Numbered from the stretch's first letter, positions 19,790 through 28,317 are shown. The stretch is DNA of 64,000 bases from Paulinella micropora (GCA_019918135.1 WBZZ01005947.1:126001-190000); one strand, 5' to 3'. The notes: generated by a model from the sequence alone, not told the origin. Program-made: numbers and translations.

Positions 19790-19964
19790 AAGAAAAAAAA
19801 ATTTGGTGATTTTGGCAATCGAAAATTTGCTAGCAAAAATTTTTGGGGAAAGAAAAGCGGGCGGGGAATTTCTGCAGAATTTTTCCCTCCCGCCTCGGTT
19901 CCCCCAAAAATTTTTGCTAGCAAATTTTCGATTGCCAAAATCACCAAAAATTTTTTTTTTCTTT
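19790..19964. repeat. Long hairpin B
   Basis: Same hairpin family as A. The left arm carries ggaaagaaaagcgggcgggg in place of ggaaccgaggcgggcgggg, while the right arm keeps the original complement, so the stem has a bulge there. Confidence 0.85.
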
Positions 19965-19989
19965 GGAGGCAAATGTACGGTGGATTTGG

Positions 19990-20297
19990 CGACAAATGGA
20001 AAAGTGCCGGATTTTGCGGTAAGTTCCCACAGCAAATGGAAAAGTGCCGGATTTTGCGGTAAATTTCCACGGCAAATGGAAAAGTGCCGGATTTTGCGGT
20101 AAGTTCCACACAGCAAATGGAAAAGTGCCGGATTTTGCGGTAAATTTCCACGGCAAATGGAAAAGTGCCGGATTTTGCGGTAAGTTCCCACAGCAAATGG
20201 AAAAGTGCCGGATTTTGCGGTAAATTCCCACAGCAAATGGAAAAGTGCCGGATTTTGCGGTAAATTCCCACAGCAAATGGAAAAGTGCCGGATTCTG
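19990..20297. repeat. 40-bp tandem array, 8 units
   Basis: Same unit as the first array, with variants tttccacggc and ttccacacagc. It lies between hairpins B and C. Confidence 0.85.
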
Positions 20298-20332
20298 CGA
20301 GCACACTTGTTGCCGAGATTTGCGGCGCACTC

Positions 20333-20511
20333 AAGAAAAAAAAAATTTTTTTGGTGATTTTGGCAATCGAAAATTTGCTAGCAAAAATTTTTGGGGAAAG
20401 AAAAGCGGGCGGGGAATTTCTGCAGAATTTTTCCCTCCCGCCTCGGTCCCCCAAAATTTTTGCTAGCAAATTTTCGATTGCCAAAATCACCAAAAAAATT
20501 TTTTTTTTCTT
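20333..20511. repeat. Long hairpin C
   Basis: Same hairpin family and the same left-arm variant as hairpin B, so B and C, with the intervening array, probably arose by duplication within this locus. Confidence 0.85.
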
Positions 20512-20707
20512 TGGAGGCAAATGTACGGTGGATTTGGCGACAAATGGAAAAGTGCCGGAATTTGCGGAAATATTTTGTCGGCCGGGATTTACGGTAGATT
20601 TCACAGCAAATGGAAAAGTGCCGGATTTTGAACCCGCCACCAGACAGTTCCGGCCACCGGTGTAGGGTTCCAACATGTGTACAGAACAGAATCCTGCCAC
20701 CAGAAAG

Positions 20708-21178
20708 TTATGGCCACCGGTGAGAGTGCAAACAAGTGTCAACTACAGAATCCCACCACCAGTCAGTTCTGGTCACATGCTTTATTTGCGATCGGCTGTC
20801 CCTTTTTTTTGTTATAAGTAGAGACTTTGCCGTGGATGGAGCGGATTGGATTGAAATCTTTTCCCCCGCCAGCCACAAGCAATGGCCGCAGCAGCGTTGG
20901 CAGGCCCCGGGGCCGTCGCACACGCGGCCACAGGACCGGCAGAAGCAATGGGGCGTACTGCCGCCCGCCAACAGGTGCAACACTTCCTCCCGGGACACGC
21001 GCTCCGGGGCCGGGGCCACGTGCAGGGACTCCGAGAGGAGGCTGTCTAGGTCGGGCGGGCCCCCGAACCCGCGCGCCTCCAGCGGGCCCTGGTCCTGGGG
21101 GTCCGGATCCTGGTCCGGGTACGGGTCCTGCAGCTGGACTTTAAACACTGAAACACTGAGCTCAAGAGGATCTGCCAT
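20708..21178 (-). CDS. Small Cys-rich (zinc-binding) protein with C-terminus derived from the repeat element
   Basis: 156 residues from the ATG at 21178. The N-terminus is acidic and Pro-rich; the middle has a Cys cluster CFCRSCGRVC…CQRCCGHC that could bind zinc. From about 20,862 downwards the frame reads into the right border of the repeat element, so the last ~50 residues are element-encoded and the original C-terminus has been lost or replaced. Upstream on the coding strand is a C24 run (G24 at 21301-21324), 123 nt from the ATG. Confidence 0.6.
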   Translation of the reverse strand: MADPLELSVSVFKVQLQDPYPDQDPDPQDQGPLEARGFGGPPDLDSLLSESLHVAPAPERVSREEVLHLLAGGSTPHCFCRSCGRVCDGPGACQRCCGHCLWLAGEKISIQSAPSTAKSLLITKKRDSRSQIKHVTRTDWWWDSVVDTCLHSHRWP

Positions 21179-21783
21179 TCTGCTCGCACCGCCGTACTAC
21201 CGACCGTAGTCAGAGCGAGGGAGGGCCCGACTTCTTTTGTCAGTACCACCCAGCGTGGTAGCCGGGGCACGCGAACGGGTGAGTGACAGAAAGCCAGGAA
21301 GGGGGGGGGGGGGGGGGGGGGGGGAGGGCGGCGCCCTCCCGCGGGCCAGGGGAGGGGGAGCGGGTAGGGGGGGGCGGCCCGCGGCGGGGGAAGGGAGCCG
21401 TGCCGCCCCTTCCTCCACCCCGTGCCCGGCGGCCGGGCGCCGTCGGGGCCGCCGGGCACACAGGGCGAGGCGGGCGCGGGCACGAGGCCACGCCGGTCGG
21501 GGGCCCGACGGAGGCACGCTCGTCGGCACGGTCGTACCCCCGGCCGGGGGCAGGCCGCGCCCGTGTTGGGTAGGGCGGGGCGCCGCACCCCCGGGCGGGC
21601 GCGTGGGGGGGGGGGGGGGGGCACGCCGGTGTCGCGGGCCCGGCGAGGGGAGCGCTGGTCGGCACGGTCGGCACCCCCGGCCGGGAGGGGGGAGCGGCGG
21701 CGGGCGGGGGCGGGGGCGGGGAGCCCAGGGGGGCCTGTACCCCCCAAAACGGCGCGGGCCGCCCCGGGGGCAGTGGTACCCGC
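21179..21783. promoter_or_regulatory. Divergent, extremely GC-rich intergenic region with G24 and G17 runs
   Basis: This lies between starts at 21178 (-) and 21784 (+). It contains G24 (21301-21324) and G17 (21605-21621) and is otherwise nearly all G/C. Overlapping frames on both strands are low-complexity Gly/Arg/Pro and are not credible genes. Confidence 0.4.
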
Positions 21784-23355
21784 ATGGAGCTGAGTGAGCC
21801 TGCTTGGACGGAGCACTGCCCTGCCTCCCTCGCCGGAGACTCCGCCCGGCAGCTCGCTAGCTCCGCGCAACTGCAGGCGCTGCTGCGGCGCTACCGCGTG
21901 CCCGTGGGCGGAACGCAGCCGTTCAATAGCACCAGCTTCACGGGGGGCAAGTTCCTGCTACCGGATGACCCGCAGGTCTACTTGCAGGTGGTGGAGCTGC
22001 TGGCCTGCCTGCGGGGCACGCCCTGGGCGGTGCCGCTGGTCGAGCGTACGCTGCCAGACGTTGGTAAATTCTACTTGGACCTGGACTGGGCGCTGCCGGG
22101 CCACACGGCCTGCCCGGCCGAGATCCTGGCGCCCTGCGACAGCGCGGGGCCGGCCGCCCTCCACCGCGACTGCTTTGTCGCCGTGGCGCACCGGGCCGTC
22201 GGGTTCCTGGTCGCGGATCCGGCGCTAAGCACGGCAGTGCTGCTCAACTCCTGCGGCTACTGCCGGGTGCGCAGGTGCTACAAGGCGTCGTTCCGGCTCG
22301 TGTACCACTCGCTGTACCTGCCCAAGGCCGCGGCCAAGGCCCTGGCCTTCCTCGTCGCCAAGCTGTGCCACGTCCACTACGGCTGCGAGCGCGCCCAGGG
22401 CGAGCTGCTCACCAAGGTCGTCGACCAGTCGGTCTATGACAAAAATCGCCTCATCCGCTACCCGTACGCCGACATGGGCGCCAGGCTAGTGTGTGCGACC
22501 TGCCGGGAGCTCGGCGGGGCCAAGCTGCAAGTGTGCCTCAAGGGCTCCTGCCGCACCGTCCTGGCCGGCCGGCCCTGCGTGCCGGTGGGCCGCCTCGGCG
22601 CCGGCGGCGAGCTGACGACCCGTGGCCTGTCGTGGCGCGACTTCCTGCTGGACGCCAGCGTGCGGCAGCAACGGGCGGGCGCGCCGCCGCCGCCGCCGCC
22701 CCCCGGCCTGGCACCGAGGCTGCAGGAGCTCGCACGGCTGGCCCGGGCGGCCACCCTGGTCGTGGAGGACGAGCCCCCCGAGTGGCACCCCCCCGCGCCG
22801 CCCGCGCAGCCCGCGTCCCCGCCCGCGCCGCCGCCGTCGGCCGCCCATGGTCCGCAGCGGCCGCCGTCGGCCGCCCGTGGTCCGCAGCCGGCACGGGGGC
22901 CGGCGCGGGGGCCGGTGTACGTACCCTGGGACAGCGGGCTGCCCGGCCGCCTGCACTGCGAGCCGCGGGGCTGGGCGCCCACCCCGGGCGCCACGTACGG
23001 CTTCCGGGCGCTGCTGGAGCACCTGGTGGCGCCTTACCTCGGCGCCGCCGGCGGCGAACCGCTGCTCAACTGGGCGCAGCGCGCTCACGGCAGCCACGGG
23101 GACCGGGCGTCCGGGTGGGTGCGGGTCACGGCCTACAGCAACCTGACGGCGCCGACGCCCGCCCAGGCCGCCCGGTGCCCCTTCCAGTCGGCGGTGCGCG
23201 GCGCCGCGTACAAGCACCAGAGCAACTTTGTGTCGGCCGTCGTCAACGGGCGCAACCTCTTTTTTGTGTGCCACGACGACCAGTGTGAACCCCTGCGGCA
23301 CATCCGGATTCGCTTGCCGGCCTGGGCGCTGGGCCGGCTGGGCGCCGCCCCCTGA
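21784..23355 (+). CDS. PrimPol/UL52-like archaeo-eukaryotic DNA primase
   Basis: 523 residues from the ATG at 21784. The archaeo-eukaryotic primase core is visible: motif I FYLDLDW (Asp99, Asp101), motif II region YKASFRLVYHSL (~167-177) and motif III VDQSVYDKNRLIRYP (~213-227), which closely resembles the DxSVYxxNRxxR segment of eukaryotic PrimPol and UL52-type primases. A Pro/Ala-rich linker (~300-390) leads to a C-terminal zinc motif HQSNFVS…FFVCHDDQC, the conserved zinc knuckle of this family. It would synthesise primers for viral DNA replication. It is a stand-alone primase with no helicase domain fused, unlike poxvirus D5. The next gene downstream is the RPB10-like gene on the same strand. 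Confidence 0.88.
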   Translation: MELSEPAWTEHCPASLAGDSARQLASSAQLQALLRRYRVPVGGTQPFNSTSFTGGKFLLPDDPQVYLQVVELLACLRGTPWAVPLVERTLPDVGKFYLDLDWALPGHTACPAEILAPCDSAGPAALHRDCFVAVAHRAVGFLVADPALSTAVLLNSCGYCRVRRCYKASFRLVYHSLYLPKAAAKALAFLVAKLCHVHYGCERAQGELLTKVVDQSVYDKNRLIRYPYADMGARLVCATCRELGGAKLQVCLKGSCRTVLAGRPCVPVGRLGAGGELTTRGLSWRDFLLDASVRQQRAGAPPPPPPPGLAPRLQELARLARAATLVVEDEPPEWHPPAPPAQPASPPAPPPSAAHGPQRPPSAARGPQPARGPARGPVYVPWDSGLPGRLHCEPRGWAPTPGATYGFRALLEHLVAPYLGAAGGEPLLNWAQRAHGSHGDRASGWVRVTAYSNLTAPTPAQAARCPFQSAVRGAAYKHQSNFVSAVVNGRNLFFVCHDDQCEPLRHIRIRLPAWALGRLGAAP

Positions 23356-23722
23356 GAATCAGCCCGTCCACGGACGCTGGGAGCCGGCCGGGCCGCCCCT
23401 GGCGCTTGCCCGGCCGGGCCGCGAGTGTGGGGGGGGGGGGGCGAGAACAGAGGGGGGAGGGGGGCGGCCAGCAGTGTCAGTAAAAACCCAAGCCAGTCGG
23501 TCACGCCAGTGAGGCCCGGCAGCCCGGCCCGGCAGCCCCCCGGCAGCCCCCCGGCAGCCCCCGGCCTGCCTCCGGACGGGGTGCCCCGCCGGCCCCGCCG
23601 GCCCCTCCCCTCCCCCCCCCCCCCCCCCCACCGCTCTCTGGCCTCCCTTGGCCGCCCCGCTCCCCTCCCCCTCCCGGAGCCCCCCCCCCCTCGCACACAA
23701 CCCGCCTCGCTTCCTCCCGCGG
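23356..23722. promoter_or_regulatory. Intergenic region with G13 and C18 runs upstream of RPB10-like gene
   Basis: G13 at 23429-23441 and C18 at 23612-23629; the C18 run ends 94 nt before the ATG at 23723. No credible coding. Confidence 0.4.
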
Positions 23723-23983
23723 ATGGCGAGCCTGCCGTACAACTGCACCTCGTGCCACAAACCGCTAGGCTGCCTGGTACCCGCCTACCAAGCTCTTAAA
23801 GCCGCACATTATACCTCGGCCGAGGCACTGGACGCGCTGGGCCTGCTGCTAGCGTGCTGCCGCCGCAAGCTACTAGATGCCAAGGACTGGGGTCGAGAGG
23901 AGGTCGTGAGGCGCGCCCTCCAGCAAGCCGCCCGCCATGGAGATCACGTGGACTCCGCAAGCAGCGCAGTACGTGGAAGTTAG
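23723..23983 (+). CDS. DNA-directed RNA polymerase subunit RPB10-like
   Basis: 86 residues. The first ~65 match the RPB10/RPABC5 family: CTSC at residues 8-11 and CCRR at 45-48 place the four zinc-binding cysteines exactly as in eukaryotic RPB10, with the intervening YTSAEALDALGL helix. The last ~20 residues are extra compared with cellular homologues and overlap the next gene. Giant viruses that transcribe in the cytoplasm often encode this small subunit, which helps assemble the two large polymerase subunits. I chose the ATG at 23723 because it gives the canonical N-terminus. Confidence 0.87.
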   Translation: MASLPYNCTSCHKPLGCLVPAYQALKAAHYTSAEALDALGLLLACCRRKLLDAKDWGREEVVRRALQQAARHGDHVDSASSAVRGS

Positions 23984-24833
23984 GCCCGTGCTCGGCTCGC
24001 ACGGCACTATCCGGGAGGGAGACCTGATTTACACCTGCGACGAAGAGTTGCGGTCCGACGACAGCGATGTGGTCCTGGGCTATGCCTGGAACAGCTACGA
24101 CCTGTACGACAAGACCACGCGGGCCACGCCGCCCCTGCACAAGACCTTGCTCGGCGTCACGGACGAGACCGCGAGCCCCTTGCAGGCCGAGAAAGTCATC
24201 CGCGTCCAGACGGCGGGCTTGGCTTTCTACCCCGTGGCCCAGACGGTGGCGCTCAGCAAGTTTCCGTACGGCAGCTACGTGCTGATCAAGGAAACGTACA
24301 CACCCCCCCGCAACCTCTCGGAACAACGCCGGCAGAGTGAGACTCCACAGTTCCCAGAGATGAAGGCCTGGGTGCCCCCCTGCGAGAGCCGGACCGGGGC
24401 CGACGTCGACGAGAAGCTCCGCGCGGAGGCCAGGGCCGGCGGCCGAAAGCCGGGCTCGCGCTGGGAGCTGCCCGCCGAGTCGTTTTACCGGCAGGACGGC
24501 AACGATTTTCAGCGCAAGTTCGCGGCCGCGCAGTGCCCGGGAGCCCGTGGCCGCGGCAGGGAGCAGCGCTTTCTGCCGTGTGCACAGGCCTGGCTGCTAG
24601 CCGTGCTCGAGAAGAACGCGGGCGGGGAGGCTAAAGACGACGAGGAGTTGGTGAGCATGCTTCAGCGCCTGACGGACTGGTGGATCGACGTGCTCAAGGA
24701 AGACAGGCACCAGCTGGACGACGGGTGGGTCTGCCTGGGGCAGGTCCTGGGGTACTTCGAGGACAAGCACGCCCTGGCCGTGAGGCTGACGCGGTCGACC
24801 AGAGGCCCCAGCCCCCTCCGCCAGACTAAGTAG
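23937..24833 (+). CDS. Unknown 298-aa protein
   Basis: Begins at an ATG overlapping the 3' end of the RPB10-like gene by 47 nt, so the two may be co-transcribed. The N-terminal ~130 residues look beta-rich (GDLIYTCDEE, GLAFYPVAQTVALSKFPYGSYVLI) and the C-terminal half is helical and charged. No transmembrane segment, signal peptide or motif I recognise. Codon use is like the neighbouring primase. Confidence 0.75.
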   Translation: MEITWTPQAAQYVEVRPVLGSHGTIREGDLIYTCDEELRSDDSDVVLGYAWNSYDLYDKTTRATPPLHKTLLGVTDETASPLQAEKVIRVQTAGLAFYPVAQTVALSKFPYGSYVLIKETYTPPRNLSEQRRQSETPQFPEMKAWVPPCESRTGADVDEKLRAEARAGGRKPGSRWELPAESFYRQDGNDFQRKFAAAQCPGARGRGREQRFLPCAQAWLLAVLEKNAGGEAKDDEELVSMLQRLTDWWIDVLKEDRHQLDDGWVCLGQVLGYFEDKHALAVRLTRSTRGPSPLRQTK

Positions 24834-25030
24834 CAGGGTTGGAAGCACGGCCGTGCCGCTGGTCGCTAGACTAACCGGCGGGCCCCCCGACCAGTTTTCT
24901 TCGGCAGCCGGCTGTTTCTGCCTGAACCACCACTGCCGGCGTGGGCGACCGCGGGAAGCAGGTGGCACGAGCCGAGTTGGTCCGCAAGAGTGCAGTGCTG
25001 GTCGTCAGCTTTTATTAAACAACTTGGCCT

Positions 25031-25365
25031 CTACTCTACTAGGACTACACAGTCACGCAGAGCTAGCGCCACTTCGGCATTGCCATCGCCGGTGTCCGGC
25101 CCGGCCTCGTACAGGCCGCCCGCCAGCCGCTGCCACAGCGGCGCTGTCGGGGCCACCGTGGTCTGCCGGTCGTAGAGCGGCCCGCGACCTCTTGCACGCG
25201 CCCGCCCTGCAGGTCCATTAACAACCACTGCAAGCGCTCGAACCTGGCCGCCAGCGGCAGAGCACGCCATTCGCCGTTACAAGAGAGCGAGAGAGTTGTA
25301 GAATTTTCTGAACCTAGAAAAAAATCTGACTGTCTTTTTCTTGTGCATTCTAGGTGTGAGTGCAA
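25031..25365 (-). pseudogene. Small hypothetical gene with one frameshift
   Basis: Reading minus from the ATG at 25365, a plausible frame runs to about 25,190. A second frame then continues sensibly to a stop at 25031 (…WQRLAGGLYEAGPDTG…). Together they would make a ~110-residue protein. A TTAATAAA-type signal lies downstream (about 25,010-25,020 on the minus strand). No homology recognised; modest confidence that it is a gene at all. Confidence 0.35.
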
Positions 25366-25426
25366 GCCTCCTCGAGTATTTTATTTTCTTTAATCGGATA
25401 CTTTATTAACTACACAGAATGTAAGC

Positions 25427-27709
25427 TTATTCCTCTTCGCTGTCTGCATCAGAGCAGTCGTCATAGTCCTCGCCCGGCGGCAGCTCGTGCAAGACCGACG
25501 CGGCACTAGCCAATGGCTTGTCGCTGATCTTGGCGTACTCGTGCTCCCAAACGTAAAAGATGCGGCAGCCGGCCGGCATCCGCTGGCGCACATAGTACAT
25601 GCGGGCCATCGTCTCCCTGTACAAGTCTTGGTTGCGGCGCCCGCCCACGGCGCTCGACCGGCCCTCTGCGTACTTGGGATGGTCAGGCGGGAAGCCGTGG
25701 TACGCGTTCCCGTGGAACTCGTACACGCAGTTGCTCGCCGCGTCATAGCCATCCAGCAACAGCCTCGTGCCCGGGACTCGGGTTTCCGCCCCTTTCGGCA
25801 CGCTAACGCCGTTCATGAAGTGCTTATGTTGGATCTGGCAGCCTAGCGCCCTTTCGAGCCTGTCCCACAGCCTGCACGCCACAATTGAGCAGCTTGCAGC
25901 CGGCTTAGGGATCAAGCCGCGCGCGAACGCGTGCTCTGCGCACAGCTTCCTGCTACACCCCTTCTCGTCCGCAAAGGAGGCCTGTTTCTTTGCATCGGGC
26001 GGACAGTCTTCGCAGGGCCAGAGCACCTCATGGCAGCCACGCGCTCTCGCGTGCCCCGCGCACAGCCTCTGCTTGCGCCCTTGCTCGTCAGCATAGGCAG
26101 CGGCTTTCTGGGCGCCGGCCGGGCAGTCCTCGCATGGATTCTGCACCTCGTAGCAGCCTCGCGCTCTCGCGTGCTCCGCGCAAAGCCTCCTGCTACACCC
26201 CTTCTCGTCCGCAAAGGAAGCGTATTTTTTTGCATCAGGCGGACAGTCTTCGCAGGGCCAGAGCACCTCGTGGCAGCCTCGCGCTCTCGCGTGCTCCGCG
26301 CACAGCCTTCTGCTGCGCCCTTGCTCGTCCGCAAATGCAGCGGCTTTCTTGGAGCCGGCCGGACAGTCTTCGCACGGGTTCAGGAGCTCGTGGCAGCCTC
26401 GTGCTCTCGCGTGCTCCGCGCACAGCCTCTTGCCACGCCCTTGCTCGTCCGCAAAGGCACTCTGTTTCTTTGCCTCGGCCGGGCAGTCCTCGCACGGGTT
26501 TTGCAATTCGTGGCAGCCGCGCGCTCTCGCGTGCTCTGCGCACAGCCTCTGCTTGCGCCCTTGCTCGTCCGCATAGGCAGCGTCTTTCTGGGCGCCTGCC
26601 GGGCAGTCCTCGCACGGGCTCCGAAGCCCGTGGCAGCCTCGCGCTCTCGCGTGCTCCGCGCACAGCCGCTTGCCGCGCCCTTGCTCGTCCGCAAAGGAGG
26701 CTTGTTTTTTTGCCTCGGGGGGGCAGTCCTCGCACGGGCTCCGAAGCTCGTGGCAGCCGCGCGCTCTCGCGTGCTCCCCGCACAGCCTCTGCCTGCGCCC
26801 TTGCTCGTCCGCAAAGGTAGCCTCTTTCTGGGCGCCGGCTGGGCAGTCCTCGCATGGGTTGAGCACCTCGTGGCAGCCTCGCGCTCTCGCGTGCTCTGCG
26901 CACAGTCGGTTCCTGTGCCCTTTCTCGTCCGCAAAGCAGGCCCGTTTCTTTGCCTCGGCCGGGCAGTCCTCGCAGGGCCTCAGCACCTCGTGGCAGCCGC
27001 GCGCTCTCGCGTGCTCCGCGCACAGGCGCTTCTTGTGCCCTTGCTCGTTTGCGTAGGCAGATTCTTTCTGGGCGCCGGCCGGGCAGTCCTCGCACGGGTT
27101 CAGCACCCCGTGGCAGCCGCGCGCTCTCGCGTGCTCCCCGCACAGCCTCTGCTTGCGCCCTTGCTCGTTTGCATAGGCAGCCTCTTTCTGGGCGCCGGCC
27201 GGGCAGTCCTCGCACGGGTTCAGCACCACGTGACAGCCGCGCGCTCTTGCGTGCTCCGCACACAGACGCTTCTTGCGCCCACGTTCGTCCGCAAAGTGAG
27301 CCTGTTTCCTTGCGCCGACCGGGCAGTCCTCGCAGGGCCTCAGCACCCCGTGGCAGCCGCGCACTCTCGCGTGCTTGGCACAGAGCTTGAACCGTCGCTG
27401 TCCGTCTTCTGTCCAGTGCAAGCCACTGGCCACGCTCTTTTCGCTGTGCCAGCAAATTGCGCAGGCGTGTTTCCATTGCGTCCAGCCATGCAGGGGCTTG
27501 CTAGCCCGACTGAGAAGAGCTCCGCCTACACTTATTCGCAATTGGTAGTCTCGCCCGCCCTGTTGATGAGTCGGAAGCTGTTCCGATGCAGTGGTGCTCG
27601 GCCGCTGCTGCTGTTGCTGCTTCCCCGTCCTCTCTGGCGCCTTAGCCTGCCGGACAATATCAGGCTTGGTCTGTTCTTGGCTGCCGAGGCGGAGTTGTGT
27701 CTTGCACAA
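25427..27709 (-). CDS. EsV-1-7-like Cys/His tandem-repeat protein with C-terminal VSR/PD-(D/E)XK-like nuclease domain
   Basis: About 13 tandem 40-residue repeats of the form LCAEHARARGC…PCEDCP…FADEQG…LCAEH. The spacing around K.A.YADE.GRK..LCAEHA matches the EsV-1-7 repeat (C-X4-C-X16-C-X2-H) known from Ectocarpus virus EsV-1 and brown algae, in a C-X2-C variant. The C-terminal ~160 residues form a separate domain with LDGYD…VYEFHGNAYHG, the D…E-x-x-G-x-x-x-H pattern of the VSR/homing-type endonucleases of giant viruses and transposons. It probably binds zinc through the repeats and cuts DNA. It continues, via a frameshift, from the gene segment at 27532-28317. Confidence 0.72.
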   Translation of the reverse strand: MCKTQLRLGSQEQTKPDIVRQAKAPERTGKQQQQQRPSTTASEQLPTHQQGGRDYQLRISVGGALLSRASKPLHGWTQWKHACAICWHSEKSVASGLHWTEDGQRRFKLCAKHARVRGCHGVLRPCEDCPVGARKQAHFADERGRKKRLCAEHARARGCHVVLNPCEDCPAGAQKEAAYANEQGRKQRLCGEHARARGCHGVLNPCEDCPAGAQKESAYANEQGHKKRLCAEHARARGCHEVLRPCEDCPAEAKKRACFADEKGHRNRLCAEHARARGCHEVLNPCEDCPAGAQKEATFADEQGRRQRLCGEHARARGCHELRSPCEDCPPEAKKQASFADEQGRGKRLCAEHARARGCHGLRSPCEDCPAGAQKDAAYADEQGRKQRLCAEHARARGCHELQNPCEDCPAEAKKQSAFADEQGRGKRLCAEHARARGCHELLNPCEDCPAGSKKAAAFADEQGRSRRLCAEHARARGCHEVLWPCEDCPPDAKKYASFADEKGCSRRLCAEHARARGCYEVQNPCEDCPAGAQKAAAYADEQGRKQRLCAGHARARGCHEVLWPCEDCPPDAKKQASFADEKGCSRKLCAEHAFARGLIPKPAASCSIVACRLWDRLERALGCQIQHKHFMNGVSVPKGAETRVPGTRLLLDGYDAASNCVYEFHGNAYHGFPPDHPKYAEGRSSAVGGRRNQDLYRETMARMYYVRQRMPAGCRIFYVWEHEYAKISDKPLASAASVLHELPPGEDYDDCSDADSEEE
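25921..27390. repeat. 13 coding repeats with exact 120-bp period
   Basis: The block cgcgctctcgcgtgctccgcg recurs at about 25921 (diverged), 26041, 26161 and every 120 bases to 27361, without an indel. Units alternate between PAGAQK-type and PPDAKK/PAEAKK-type, suggesting duplication in pairs. The periodicity also leaves an antisense frame open for ~600 codons, which is not a gene. Confidence 0.85.
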
Positions 27710-28317
27710 ACCGTCGGCCAGTCACGGTCCTGGCAGAAGGTCGCCACCGTCGCGAGGTTTTCCTGCAGGTAGCAGCTTTCACAGGCCGGGCGGTCCGCCG
27801 AGGCTTGGCCTCCACGCCACTCCTTGAACACCAGCTGGCAGCCCTCGACTGCTTTGAACGCAGCCCCATAGTGTTGCAGCATACGGACCCCCTGCTTCTG
27901 CTCCACGAACGGCTCGGCGCTGGCCAGGCGCTGGAGCCACAGCTGGACCGCGGGCGAGGGGGGCGGGCCGGCCGTCGTGCTATGGCCGTCGTCGTGCCGC
28001 CGGCGCTTCGGGCTCTGGCTGCCAGCCACCTCGTCTGCCCGCCTGCGTTTCTTATGTCGCTGGCGTGACCGGTGCCGCGCGTGGCGCTGGCACAGCCTGG
28101 CCGGCCGCCCGGCCTCGCCGCCTCCCGCGTCGGCCGCCCGCACGCGGCCGCGGCGCGTGAAGCACCTCTCGCACACCGGCTGCCAGCTCTCGGCAGGGCC
28201 CGCCAGGCGGCACATCAGCCCGCCGTCGCGCACACACAAGCCCGCCTCGCCGACCGTGGCCACCGCGTCGCGGGAGCCGTACCGGCGCACGAAACTGCGC
28301 ACGGCCCGCCTGTCCAT
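27532..28317 (-). CDS. N-terminal part of the EsV-1-7-like/nuclease protein (separate frame)
   Basis: The first solid ATG is 28317 (MDRRAVRSFVRRYG); an open frame extends to 28479 but without an ATG. It carries two more modules of CxxC…CxxH type (CERC…LCQRH, CESC…VCARH) like the downstream repeats, plus a basic, probably nuclear-localising stretch (KKRRRADE). Coding passes into the downstream frame between about 27,600 and 27,700, so this and 25427-27709 are probably one ~960-residue protein broken by one indel. A C18 run (G18 at 28536-28553) lies ~220 nt upstream. Confidence 0.6.
   Translation of the reverse strand: MDRRAVRSFVRRYGSRDAVATVGEAGLCVRDGGLMCRLAGPAESWQPVCERCFTRRGRVRAADAGGGEAGRPARLCQRHARHRSRQRHKKRRRADEVAGSQSPKRRRHDDGHSTTAGPPPSPAVQLWLQRLASAEPFVEQKQGVRMLQHYGAAFKAVEGCQLVFKEWRGGQASADRPACESCYLQENLATVATFCQDRDWPTVCARHNSASAAKNRPSLILSGRLRRQRGRGSSNSSSGRAPLHRNSFRLINRAGETTNCE

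Larger units (their letters stand above)
18889..20862. mobile_element. Hairpin/40-bp-repeat element, copy 1 (~1.97 kb, non-coding)
   Basis: This shares its left border (cactatatgaaggggggatg) and right border (cggattggattgaaatctt) with a second copy at 47083-48310; unrelated sequence lies outside both. Internal order: a 35-bp motif twice (agcaaacgtttcgtttttat…), a direct-repeat motif (ggattggattgaaatcttga), 40-bp tandem arrays alternating with three long hairpins, then a 3' block with ccaccagtcagttctggtca. No protein candidate stands out; long minus-strand frames are by-products of stop-free 40-bp units. Presumed mobilised in trans or by recombination. Confidence 0.75.

Noticed and set aside
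19150-20297. CRISPR-like appearance of regularly spaced repeats
   Set aside because: The units are directly adjacent 40-mers with no unique spacers and no cas genes nearby.
19142-20742. Long minus-strand open frames (364-531 codons) with repeated IRHFSICCGNLPQNPALFH-type peptides
   Set aside because: They are translations of the stop-free 40-bp repeats in rotating frames and cross hairpins; no start context or protein character.
25931-27772. 613-codon plus-strand frame opposite the EsV-1-7-like gene
   Set aside because: It is an antisense shadow kept open by the 120-bp period; the minus frame has the conserved Cys/His pattern and the nuclease domain.
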